A DNA stretch of 64,000 nucleotides. Source: Bacillus cereus group sp. RP43. Lineage in GTDB: Bacteria; Bacillota; Bacilli; Bacillales; Bacillaceae_G. The translations under genes were made by a program, and so were the position numbers. Shown here in pieces: positions 52,279-60,986 of this stretch (its first letter is position 1; every line of letters begins with the position of its first letter). The notes beneath the pieces were generated by a model. The model saw only the letters and a program-made list of their open reading frames with translations. It was not told the DNA's origin and did not search any database. The stretch is from positions 124,001-188,000 of the forward strand of contig NZ_JARVHQ010000002.1 of NCBI RefSeq assembly GCF_040459645.1. The letters are read 5' to 3'.

Positions 52279-54555
52279 ATGACTTGGTATATTTCTTCAA
52301 CTACATTTAAGGAAAAAGAATTAACAAAAGAAGAAAGTCTATATATGCTAGGAAATGGGTATGTAGGTGTTAGAGGGAATTTTGAAGAGGAATATCCTGA
52401 ATCTCTAACATCAATTCGAGGTACTTATTTAAATGCCTTTCATGATATTACAAAAATTTCGTATGGGGAAAAACTTCATGCATTTCCAGAAACGCAACAG
52501 AAGCTCGTTAACGTAATTGATACACAAACAGTTCAGATTTATTTAGGTGAGGAACGAGAGAAGTTTTCGTTATGGACAGGTGAAATTCTTTCTTACAACA
52601 GATTATTGAATATGAAAACTGGTTATAGTGATCGAACGATACATTGGCGCTCACCACGTGGTAAAGAAGTACGTATTACGTTTCAACGATTAGTATCCAT
52701 GATTCATAAGGAATTATTTACAATCCATGTAAAAGTAGAACCTGTTAATTTTCATGGGAAAATTGAATTTGTTTCTTCAATTAACGGGGACGTTTCTAAT
52801 TTTGTTGATAAAAACGATCCACGTGTTGCGTCCGGACATGCTAAGCGATTATCAACGATTGTAGCAAGGACAGAAGATTGTGGACAGGTAGTTATCAATC
52901 AAACATTAGAATCTAAGCTTCAGGTTTGCTGTGTTTCAGATACGATCTTACATACAGAGTATCAACGGGATGTACATGTACAAGCAGATCGGATTGATGT
53001 CCATGCAAGCTGTGATTTAATAGAGACAGTTAAATTGACGAAATGGAATGTTTTTACTGATACACTTCGGCACGGTGAACACCTTGTTGAAGTGGGAATC
53101 AAGCAATTAGAAAAGCTTTCAAAATTATCATTTGTTACTCTGTTAGAAGAACAGCAAAAGTATTTAGAACATTTCTGGGAATCAGCTGATATCCGTATTG
53201 ATGGGGATTCTTCTCTACAAGAAGGAATCCGCTTTAATATATTTCAATTATTGCAATCTGCTGGTCGAGATCGTTATTCTAATATTGCCGCCAAAGGCTT
53301 ATCCGGTGAAGGGTACGAAGGACATTACTTCTGGGATACGGAAATCTATATGTTTCCAGTATTCTTAATGACGAATCCGGAGCTTGCGAAACAGCTTCTC
53401 ATATATCGCCATTCAATATTAGATCATGCGAGAGCACGAGCAAAAGAAATGGGGCATAGCCGAGGTGCGCTCTTTCCTTGGCGTACGATCTCCGGAACAG
53501 AGTGTTCAGCCTACTATCCTGCTGGTACTGCCCAATATCATATTAGCGGTGATGTTGCATATAGCTATATTCAATATTATTTAATCACACAAGATAAACA
53601 ATTCCTTGTTGAATATGGTGCAGAAGTACTGATAGAAACAGCTCGATTATGGATGGATACTGGTCATTACCATGATGATTTTTTCAAAATTGATGCTGTT
53701 ACAGGTCCAGATGAATACACTTGTATCGTGAATAATAATTATTATACAAACCTACTTGCAAAATATAATCTTAAATGGGCAGCAAAGGTATATCACATCC
53801 TAGAAGCTGAAAATACTAAAAAACTATCAGAGTTAAAAGGAAAACTAGCTTTAACAGCAGGTGAGGTTGATACCTGGATTGAGGCAAGCAAGAAGGTGTA
53901 CCTCCCGTACGATGAAAAACGAGATATCTCGCTCCAAGATGATACATTTCTACAAAAGGATGTTTGGGATTTTGCGGTGACACCAAAAGAGAAGTATCCA
54001 TTACTGCTGCATTATCATCCACTAACCTTATATCGCTACCAAGTTTGCAAGCAACCAGATACTGTTCTCGGACATTTTTTACTGGAGGATGAGCAAGAAT
54101 TTTCAACAATAAAAAACTCATACGATTATTATGAAAGATTAACTACTCATGATTCATCCTTATCTTCTTGTATTTTTAGTATTATGGCCTCTAAAGTGGG
54201 GTATCAAGAAAAAGCTTATGAATATTTTATGGAAACAGCCCGTCTAGATTTGGATAATACTCACAAAAATACAAAAGATGGTCTCCATATGGCGAATATG
54301 GGAGGGACATGGATGGCAATTATCTATGGGTTTGCTGGTTTACGAGTAAAGGAATCGGGTTTATCTTTTGCTCCTTCTATTCCAAAGGATTGGAAGGAGT
54401 ATACATTTAGATTGAAGTATCAGGAGCGATTTATTGAAATAACAATAGATCAGAACAAGGTAACTCTAACCCTTTTATCTGGAGTACCAATTGAAGTAAA
54501 AGTATATGAAAAAAGGGTAATTTTCTCTGATGAATTTTCTCAAAGAATCTTGTAA
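52279..54555 (+). CDS. GH65 disaccharide phosphorylase 2
   Basis: 758 aa, a clear but distant paralogue of the preceding enzyme. The general acid is E479 in VTGPDEYTCI; KGLSGEGYEGHYFWDTEIY and HMANMGGTW are conserved. The acid-adjacent and loop residues differ from the first enzyme (DEYTCIV against DEYKEHV; HMANMGG against HAASLGG), so they probably act on different alpha-linkages. The ATG has AAGGAGGGA upstream. It lies 115 bases after gene 1, past a hairpin, and is probably co-transcribed. Confidence 0.87.
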   Translation: MTWYISSTTFKEKELTKEESLYMLGNGYVGVRGNFEEEYPESLTSIRGTYLNAFHDITKISYGEKLHAFPETQQKLVNVIDTQTVQIYLGEEREKFSLWTGEILSYNRLLNMKTGYSDRTIHWRSPRGKEVRITFQRLVSMIHKELFTIHVKVEPVNFHGKIEFVSSINGDVSNFVDKNDPRVASGHAKRLSTIVARTEDCGQVVINQTLESKLQVCCVSDTILHTEYQRDVHVQADRIDVHASCDLIETVKLTKWNVFTDTLRHGEHLVEVGIKQLEKLSKLSFVTLLEEQQKYLEHFWESADIRIDGDSSLQEGIRFNIFQLLQSAGRDRYSNIAAKGLSGEGYEGHYFWDTEIYMFPVFLMTNPELAKQLLIYRHSILDHARARAKEMGHSRGALFPWRTISGTECSAYYPAGTAQYHISGDVAYSYIQYYLITQDKQFLVEYGAEVLIETARLWMDTGHYHDDFFKIDAVTGPDEYTCIVNNNYYTNLLAKYNLKWAAKVYHILEAENTKKLSELKGKLALTAGEVDTWIEASKKVYLPYDEKRDISLQDDTFLQKDVWDFAVTPKEKYPLLLHYHPLTLYRYQVCKQPDTVLGHFLLEDEQEFSTIKNSYDYYERLTTHDSSLSSCIFSIMASKVGYQEKAYEYFMETARLDLDNTHKNTKDGLHMANMGGTWMAIIYGFAGLRVKESGLSFAPSIPKDWKEYTFRLKYQERFIEITIDQNKVTLTLLSGVPIEVKVYEKRVIFSDEFSQRIL

Positions 54556-54598
54556 ACAATTTTGAAAACAAATCCATAGTTTTAAATAATAAAATATT

Positions 54599-54850
54599 GG
54601 TTCTGTTGCAAAGCTTCTCATCATCAAATTAAATGCGGGATTTATCACTAACTATGATGCAACTATAAATAATTTTTGTAATTCACTGCACTTCGAAAAA
54701 CATGAGTCTGATTTAAGACTCGTGTTTTGTTTATATATAGCATGAGATTCTGTTGCAAAGTTTTTAAAAAGTATAAAAAAGTTGATATATAAGAGGTAGG
54801 ATTTAAGCAATCGCCACTAACTGTTGTAATTCTTGGTATGCCGAAAAAAT
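54599..54850 (-). repeat. Two nested IS6 right ends
   Basis: GGTTCTGTTGCAAAGCTTCT at 54599 and GATTCTGTTGCAAAGTTTTT at 54746 each begin an inverted IS6 right-end fragment, with TGTAATTC (54681 and 54824) as the transposase tail. Apparently one copy was inserted near the end of another, then both were deleted. Confidence 0.65.
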
Positions 54851-54913
54851 GGAGTCTTGTAAAAGGGGTCACACGACCCAAAAAAGAAAATTATAAGTTA
54901 AGGTAATATTTTA

Positions 54914-54960
54914 AATAATAAAACCAATTCTTATATGTGAAAAGAATCGGTTTTATTATT
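54914..54960. terminator. Terminator-like hairpin
   Basis: AATAATAAAACC (54914-54925) pairs with GGTTTTATTATT (54949-54960), extended by ATTCTT/AAGAAT inside and followed by T-rich DNA. Confidence 0.7.
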
Positions 54961-55040
54961 ATTTTTTTATATTGGATGTTTTTGCCCCCCTCGAAAAGGG
55001 GGAATACGGGATTCAGCCCAGCAAATTAAGATTTTGAGGT

Positions 55041-55142
55041 TCCCCTTTAACGAAAGTTTTGTGTTTTTTATAGCAACGAAGTTCATTTTTATCGTTTTGG
55101 GGGCAACCTGTTCTGTTAGGTTGATGGGCATGTGGTGCTACC
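55041..55142. repeat. Left outer inverted arm around IS231
   Basis: About 100 bases that recur inverted at 56795-56894 (for example TTTATAGCAACGAAGTTCAT, GGGCAACCTGTTCTGTTAGG). The arm includes an IS231-like end (TGTTAGGTTGATGGGCATG) facing away from the inner element. Confidence 0.75.
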
Positions 55143-56794
55143 CCACATCCATCAACTTAAGGATTTGGGCTATTCTTGAAGTTAAAAGCACGTTACTATT
55201 CTCTTATGTTAATGAGAAAGGGTGACGTGCTTTTTATGAATATGCATCAAAAACAAGAGCTGTCTTTATTTGCCGAAGAGTTATATCGATATATGTCCCC
55301 CGCTACACTGAATCAATTAGCCATAGAAGCAGGTGGAATGAAACGAAAACGTAAGTGCCATGGGCACCATTTTTTATCTTTGTGTGTATGGTTAAATCAA
55401 CAAATCGCTACAACCTCTCTTACTCAACTTTGTAGTCAATTAGAAACTTCAATAGGAATTTTATTAAGTCCTGAGGGACTTAATCGACAATTTAACTCGG
55501 CTTCTGTAGCCTTCTTTCGAAATGTATTTACTACACTTCTACAAGCTAAAATTGGAGGGTCATCTACAATTTCTCATTCTCTTTCTGCTTACTTTGAGCG
55601 GATTCGCATCCTTGATTCTACAACCTTTCAAGTTCCAAATCGATTCGCAGCTACTTATCCTGGTGCCGGAGGATGTAGTCATACAGCTGGTGTGAAAATT
55701 CAATTAGAGTATGACTTGTTGAGTGGTGAGTTTTCTGATGTGAAAATTGAACCAGGAAAACGAAGTGATCAGGCATATGGTGCGACTCGAACAGGTATGA
55801 CACAAAAGAATGAACTATATATTCGTGACTTAGGGTATTTTCGTTTACAAGACTTTAAGTCTATTCAAGATAAGGAAGGATATTATTTATCACGCCTTAA
55901 ATTACCAACTAAAATATATAGAAAAGAATTCGAAACAGTGGTATTTAAAACAAAACCTGCTCAATTGAGACCGGTATATATACAAATTCATTTGGAAGAC
56001 ATCATGAAACAATTACAACCTGGCCAAGTGTGTGAATTACATGATGTATATGTAGGGAGCAAAGACAAACTACCCACTCGCATTGTGGTTTATAGATGTA
56101 CAGAGGAGCAAAAACAGAAACGCCTACATGATCGAGCTATTTGTGAAAAGAAAAAAGGGATTACATATACAGAGCGTACGAAACTTTTACAAGGAATTAC
56201 GGTATATATGACAAACATTCCTACGGAATGGGTACCAAAAGAGAAAATCTATGATTTATATTCACTGCGTTGGCAAATTGAGCTGTTTTTTAAAATATGG
56301 AAATCTTGGTTTCGAATTCATCGTTGTAAATCTATTAAACAAGAGCGATTAGAATGCCACCTTTATGGACAACTCATTAGTATCCTATTATGTTCTTCTA
56401 CTATGTTTAAAATGAGAGAACTCCTGTTACGTAAGAAACAGAAAGAGCTAAGCGAATATAAAGCGATGTACATAATTAAAGATTATTTCTTACTTTTTCA
56501 TCAAGCACTACATAAAAACACCCAAGAATTATCAAAGATTCTCCTTCGTCTGTTTAACCTCCTACAGCGAAATGGACGAAAATCTCACAGATATGAGAAA
56601 AAAACAGTCTTTGATATTTTAGGTGTTGTGTATGAGTATACCACTTCTGCCCATCAGGTAGCGTAGTGAAAAAATTCAAACCCGTCAGGGTTTATTTGAT
56701 ATGCCTACTTTTATAACATCTATAAACGATAATAAAATACTACGTGAAAAGACCGCATTTTGTATAAAAATATACCTTAAGTTGATGGATGTGG
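55143..56794 (+). mobile_element. IS231, complete (IS4 family)
   Basis: Terminal repeats CCACATCCATCAACTTAAGG at 55143-55162 and its perfect complement at 56775-56794; 1652 bp, the usual IS231 size. The leader contains a hairpin (GCACGTTACT/GTGACGTGC, about 55187-55229) that hides the ribosome site from read-through transcripts, a known IS231 feature. One uninterrupted transposase gene. Confidence 0.9.
55236..56666 (+). CDS. IS231 transposase
   Basis: 476 aa IS4-family DDE transposase. The IS4 signature Y-x2-R-x3-E-x6-K is complete in YSLRWQIELFFKIWK near residue 350, and the first Asp lies in IRILDSTTFQ. I start at ATG 55236, directly after the leader hairpin; the frame is open further upstream through that hairpin but those codons belong to the leader. 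No stop or frameshift, so it is probably active. Confidence 0.93.
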   Translation: MNMHQKQELSLFAEELYRYMSPATLNQLAIEAGGMKRKRKCHGHHFLSLCVWLNQQIATTSLTQLCSQLETSIGILLSPEGLNRQFNSASVAFFRNVFTTLLQAKIGGSSTISHSLSAYFERIRILDSTTFQVPNRFAATYPGAGGCSHTAGVKIQLEYDLLSGEFSDVKIEPGKRSDQAYGATRTGMTQKNELYIRDLGYFRLQDFKSIQDKEGYYLSRLKLPTKIYRKEFETVVFKTKPAQLRPVYIQIHLEDIMKQLQPGQVCELHDVYVGSKDKLPTRIVVYRCTEEQKQKRLHDRAICEKKKGITYTERTKLLQGITVYMTNIPTEWVPKEKIYDLYSLRWQIELFFKIWKSWFRIHRCKSIKQERLECHLYGQLISILLCSSTMFKMRELLLRKKQKELSEYKAMYIIKDYFLLFHQALHKNTQELSKILLRLFNLLQRNGRKSHRYEKKTVFDILGVVYEYTTSAHQVA

Positions 56795-56894
56795 GGTGCC
56801 GCCACATGCCCATCAACCTAACAGAACAGGTTGCCCCAAAAACGATAAAAATGAACTTCATTGCTATAAAAGACTCTAATTTTTCGTTATGGGG
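56795..56894. repeat. Right outer inverted arm around IS231
   Basis: Inverted partner of 55041-55142. Starts with GTGCCGCCACATGCCCATCA, an IS231-like end facing right, and continues as the leader of a vanished neighbour element. Confidence 0.75.
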
Positions 56895-56970
56895 CAAATA
56901 TTATATAAAATGATATCGAAAATAATAGATATGTCTGAATCACTTGGATGAAATCACTAGTTTCAAAAAA

Positions 56971-57000
56971 GCCTTCACGCAATGATGATTGCATGAAGGC
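56971..57000 (-). terminator. Terminator of the hydrolase gene
   Basis: GCCTTCACGCAAT pairs with ATTGCATGAAGGC (56971-57000); on the minus strand it is followed by TTTTTTG. Confidence 0.85.
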
Positions 57001-57013
57001 TTTTGATGTTATC

Positions 57014-58102
57014 TTATTTTTTTGTCTCGTTGACCCATGTAATAATGTCCTGGATGACGTACTCGGGAACACTAGCAGGGATTTCGTATTCACTAGGAAG
57101 TCTTAATTCTCCATCTCCCTCCGTGAAGAAATGATTCAATTTCGGGTATTCTTTGAATTGAACATTCCTGCGGTTTGAAAGTCCTTCCTGCCATTTTGTA
57201 TATTCATCTCTTACTGTTACTTGATAATTGCGTGCCCCTTGCAGAATCAGTAAAGGCTCTTTTCGTGATTTTGCCTCTTCAACTGGACGCCACCTAGAAA
57301 CATCATACATAAAATGGGGCGATCCAAAATTGTAGCCAGCTGGAGGATGGTCTGGATCAAAAGTAGGCTCCTGGATAAATGCGACCTGTCTTTTTAGTTC
57401 ATCGATTACTTCCTTTGGCGCCCCAAGGTATTGATTCTGATCAATGGCAATGTCAGTCAAAGGGCGTGCAGGTGGTGCGAGTAAGATACTTCCTCTGACA
57501 AGTGAGGAAGGTGCTTTGCTCAGTATACGCGGCATTGTGCCAGCTCCTAGGCTATGTCCAAGAATAAAAATATTATTTGGATCAATACCTTCCTGCTGCG
57601 CTGCTGATTTTGCTGCATATATGGCATCATCTGTAGTATCACGGTCTAACGTACCAGGTTCTGCACTCATCTTTAATGCGTGTTCTAAGGTGCGTTTTTC
57701 ATAGCGTAACACTGCAATTCCTTTGGATGAAAGGCCCACCGCAAGGTCTCGTAAAATTTTTGTTCCGAGATATGTACTATCGCGATCATGGATGCCAGCA
57801 CCATGAACAAGAACAACTACGGGTACTTTTTCTCCAGGCTTATGTTTCGGAACCGTTAATGTGGCTGGTAACGGATAGGTAGAATTTCCAATGACGATTT
57901 CACGTTCTTGATAGGAAGCAGGTGGATCATAGCTAGGATGCGGGATGGGATAAGATTCTGGAGGCATCCTTACCCCAACTTCATCTACTTTTCCGCCAGG
58001 TGTAAATTTAAGGAGTAGCGGCATGGTAGTTCCTTGGGTAGTTCCTGGAACTTCCACCGTCTGATGGACCAAGTTTCGTTCTTTTATCACGGGGGTTCCC
58101 AT
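57014..58102 (-). pseudogene. Alpha/beta hydrolase lacking most of its N-terminal domain
   Basis: The remaining frame of 362 aa contains an alpha/beta-hydrolase domain with nucleophile S184 in GHSLGAG, an oxyanion loop at VHGAGIHDRD and a terminal catalytic His in LNHFF. The first 45 residues look like the end of a DUF3887-type domain usually preceding this hydrolase. Reading upstream, the same frame stays open for about 25 more codons with domain-like sequence, then hits TGA, without signal peptide or start. The ATG at 58102 has only a weak ribosome site (GGGATAAAAAG). So the 5' part was lost; the product, if made, would be a shortened esterase-like protein. Confidence 0.65.
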
Positions 58103-58377
58103 GCTTTTTATCCCGCTCCAGTCACTGTGTGTCCCAACTGTAACAGCAAATGATTTATGTATCCGAGATATAGGTTGTTTTCATTTAAAAGACCTTCAAT
58201 ACATACAATATAAAGAGGCAAACAAGTATGGAGAATAAAATTAACCCAGAATTATTGGAATCATGAAATGAGGCTTTTAAAAGGAATGCTTATTTCTTCA
58301 ATCACTATCAATTTTGTTTTTGAAATATCCCTATTTAATCAAAGGGTTATTAAAAATCATATAACAGGAGGATTTAT

Positions 58378-59121
58378 ATGAAAAAAAATAAAATTTTGAT
58401 ATTATTGATATTTATTTTTTTTATTTCCCTTACAAACCATCCCCTTGCAGCCGAAACTTTAAACAAACTTGAGTTTATAAAAGAACAACAGATTAAAAAT
58501 GAAAATCTTATTCTTATTGATATAAGAGGAAATAATGTGGAAGAATATCAAGAGGCACAACATATGGTTGATAGAATAAAAAAAATAAAAAGCGGCATAC
58601 TTGATAAATTAGTGGCAGACGGAACATATGTAAAACTTGTTAATTATCCTATCACTGAGTCTGACGAGTACAGGGACCTAAAGGGATTAATTCCACGAGG
58701 ATGGGAAGGGCAAACCAATGCCGAAGGAAAACAATTGACCTGGGATGATGTACCAGGTGTGGGATCTGATATTGGTGGAAAACCTGTAATGGCTAGAATA
58801 GGTTTTAGTGAAAGAGGAAAGGGGCATGGTTCCATTAATTTAGAACTTCATGAAATAGCGCATGCAATTGATCGAGTGGTTTTTTTAAATATAAGTCATA
58901 CTGATTGGTTTGATGTTCCTTTCAGTAAAGAAAGACAGAAATTTTTCCCGGATAAATATTACGAAAATAAGGAAGAATATTTTGCGGAATGTTTTACATA
59001 TTATTATTTTAGCAAATCATCCAAGCAAGAGCTAAAAGATAAGGCCCCATTGACTTATAGTTACATAGATTTATTAATTAAAAAATATTCAAGGGGATTC
59101 CAATTCAACGGAACCTATTAA
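58378..59121 (+). CDS. Secreted lethal factor-like metalloprotease (ATLF/PPEP type)
   Basis: 247 aa. A signal peptide (about residues 1-25, ending near LAAET) precedes a single catalytic domain. The zinc motif is HEIAH (H158-H162), the third ligand probably E204 in EEYFAECF, as in anthrax lethal factor. Size and domain match the Pro-Pro endopeptidases of Clostridium and Paenibacillus, which cut surface adhesins. A WEGQ...DDVPGVG segment is typical of these enzymes. The ATG has ACAGGAGGA upstream. No toxin partner or protective antigen is nearby. Substrate unknown; cutting of its own surface or host proteins is inference. Confidence 0.82.
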   Translation: MKKNKILILLIFIFFISLTNHPLAAETLNKLEFIKEQQIKNENLILIDIRGNNVEEYQEAQHMVDRIKKIKSGILDKLVADGTYVKLVNYPITESDEYRDLKGLIPRGWEGQTNAEGKQLTWDDVPGVGSDIGGKPVMARIGFSERGKGHGSINLELHEIAHAIDRVVFLNISHTDWFDVPFSKERQKFFPDKYYENKEEYFAECFTYYYFSKSSKQELKDKAPLTYSYIDLLIKKYSRGFQFNGTY

Positions 59122-59232
59122 TGAACTATTAGAAGGAAATCAATTTGCATGGTCCTTAAAAGGATATAGTGATCGAGAATTCGCAAAAGTAGATTATCAC
59201 AAGAAGGCAGAATTAACTATGGTTTCAAAATA
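59122..59232 (+). pseudogene. Unrecognised coding remnant after the protease gene
   Basis: In a different frame from the protease, about 35 codons read EPINELLEGNQFAWSLKGY and end at TAA (59231). No start is visible, so it is the tail of some lost gene or of a longer, frameshifted version of the protease. Confidence 0.3.
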
Positions 59233-59269
59233 AAGTCGCGATGTTTATAAAAAAGATACGATGCTCTAT

Positions 59270-59301
59270 CCCTTTAGGTGGTTATCTAAAGGGGTATTTT
59301 T
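59270..59301 (+). terminator. Terminator after protease region
   Basis: CCCTTTAG (59270-59277) pairs with CTAAAGGG (59286-59293), then TATTTTTAT. Confidence 0.8.
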
Positions 59302-59383
59302 ATACTAAAAAGGAAAAGAACATCTGAATTGAAGGATAGACTAGGGAACTGTTGTGTGGCAATAAGTTATTCCTTTAGAGGAT

Positions 59384-59800
59384 GCTATTATTAGACATTC
59401 CCGAAAAAAATGTACAAGAAAAGTATTTCCTATCAGAAGAAAAATTGGAAAAAATCGTATTTAAATAATAGGGAATATTAATTCTAGTGGTTGGAGAAGG
59501 GGTGGAGAGATGTGTAATCCTATGGGGATATCCCCTACGATTACATGCAAAGATGATCCCAGGGTTTTACTTCCTAATAAAAAGGCAGCTAAATTAGAAA
59601 TGAATTAAATGGAGAGTGTAAATGATGAAAAGCTATAAAATCCATATTAAAGAAGCTACAAAAAAAAGGATATGCAGTAGCTGAAGTGGGGATAGTGTTA
59701 ATTATACTGTTCCAGGGAGTAAAACTAGAAGGGGAAGAGGAGGGAAAGGTGTTGCTCAGACATTAGATGCTGCTTGTAATATGAACGTTATTACATGCAC
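59384..59800 (+). pseudogene. Phage-type C5-cytosine DNA methyltransferase relic
   Basis: Three frame-broken pieces occur in the right order for the C-terminal half of phage Dcm-like enzymes: DIPEKNVQEKYFLSEEKL (59394-59448), MGISPTITCKDDPRVLL (59520-59572) and SKTRRGRGGKGVAQTL (59718-59766). An 8-A run near 59660 is one frameshift. The N-terminal half with the catalytic PC motif is absent. It supports a prophage that once lay here. Confidence 0.6.
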
Positions 59801-60072
59801 CGTGATGGCGATGTCACTGAGGGGACTGCATTTCCAACCTATTGGCTTGGTGCTCAGCCAGCGAAATTAAAGCTCGTAAAAAATGTAACACATTAAATGC
59901 TTGTAAAAATTAATAGATGTACTCCGATTCAAAAAAAGGTTCTGCAGTAAGTGTCAGGTCCGTTTTGTTATGTATCTATTATTTAACGAATTGAAGCGAC
60001 GTAGTAAATAAAGGAGTTATTATTCATCAAGATGGAATAGTTGAAAAATTTCAAATCTAATAAAGTATACAA

Positions 60073-60104
60073 AGAAAAGACACTCTTCATAGAGTGTCTT
60101 TTCT
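60073..60104 (+). terminator. Terminator-like hairpin
   Basis: AGAAAAGACACTCT pairs with AGAGTGTCTTTTCT, loop TCAT (60073-60104). The gene it served is not recognisable. Confidence 0.75.
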
Positions 60105-60533
60105 CCTACTTGAACCATCTTAATTTTAATAACATCCAGTTCTTCTTACAATTACAAATATATCAGCTATCTTTCACATCACATTTATTTTACCATATTT
60201 ATCTATGGAAATTATTGAGAAATATGTTTTATAACTATTTATGTTAAAATCCATCAAAAAAACGAACGTATTCTCGTAAAATAGGTTGAATATTTGGGTT
60301 AAGTAGGAAAATGTTAAGAACGAACGTTTTGTAGCGGGGATAATGCAGTGTATGACTATACACTTTGCCCAAACAATACAGTATTTTACCTAGATCTTGT
60401 GTCATTTTTCGGATCCGTTTCTTGCTTGAAATTAGGTTATGATCCACTACAAACAAAGTTAGCAGTAGTTATCGATACAGCAAGACCAGGTTCTGTTGTT
60501 TTAGCTGCTACTAAACCACTAAAACAATTAGTT

Positions 60534-60767
60534 TTGAACTACCCCCACTTTCACTTCGTTTAGAAGAGGGGGATTCCTAAGTAAAGAGTTCTATCGAACT
60601 CTAATTTATTAGGCTATCTCCAAAGTCCTTGCGGTTAGAAGCCTTATCGCTTCATCCTTTAGATTGATACTTGCGTTAATATCCCTATCATGGTGTGTAC
60701 GACAAGAAGGGCAGCCTCACCTACTCACTAAGCGTTCCTTGAGGAAGGAGTCTTCTTGACTAAAATG
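60534..60767 (-). mobile_element. Minimal TnpB-derived element (internal deletion)
   Basis: Both ends of the TnpB element are intact (TTGAACTAC at 60534; left end beside ATAAA at 60768-60772), but only the last 35 or so tnpB codons ([11 protein letters not shown] to the stop) remain. The 234-bp element keeps the right-end hairpins that would form the guide RNA. It is a MITE-like derivative; it could move only with a transposase supplied in trans. Confidence 0.85.
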
Positions 60768-60838
60768 ATAAAATTACGGTTTGGTTTTATGTACCTCCAT
60801 CAACTACAAATTCACAATGGATTTTGCATTTTCATATC

Positions 60839-60855
60839 TCTGCATTTTATCTTTA
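60839..60855 (+). promoter_or_regulatory. Candidate operator of the next two-component system, site 1
   Basis: TCTGCATTTTATCTTTA matches the sites at 63509 and 63807. It lies 130 bases before the response-regulator gene and suggests autoregulation. Confidence 0.5.
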
Positions 60856-60986
60856 CATCAGCATGTTATTCTCCTCATGTAAGTATCTTACATTTAATAA
60901 TAATGGAAATAGTGAAAGACTTTTAATTGGTTAAACTAGAAAAGAAAGTATTTTTTCGTGAAAATAAATCGTGGGGAAGATAGAAT

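Larger units (their letters stand above)
54556..55142. other. Gene-free junction with insertion-sequence debris
   Basis: Holds two IS6 right ends in tandem (54599-54850), the repeated ACACGACC piece (54871), a terminator-like hairpin (54914-54960) and an IS231-type arm from 55041. Confidence 0.7.
59302..60533. other. Decayed phage and gene debris
   Basis: No intact gene. Holds methyltransferase pieces (59384-59800), an unassigned tail (59781-59896: YMHRDGDVTEGTAFPTYW), a terminator hairpin (60073-60104), AT-rich filler, and a coding-like remnant (60350-60530) with LAVVIDTARPGSVVLAATK, interrupted by the TnpB-derived mini-element. Confidence 0.6.

Noticed and set aside
55034..56897. Two similar 63-70 aa reading frames at both sides of IS231
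   Set aside because: They are translations of the inverted arms on opposite strands and have no ribosome site; not genes.
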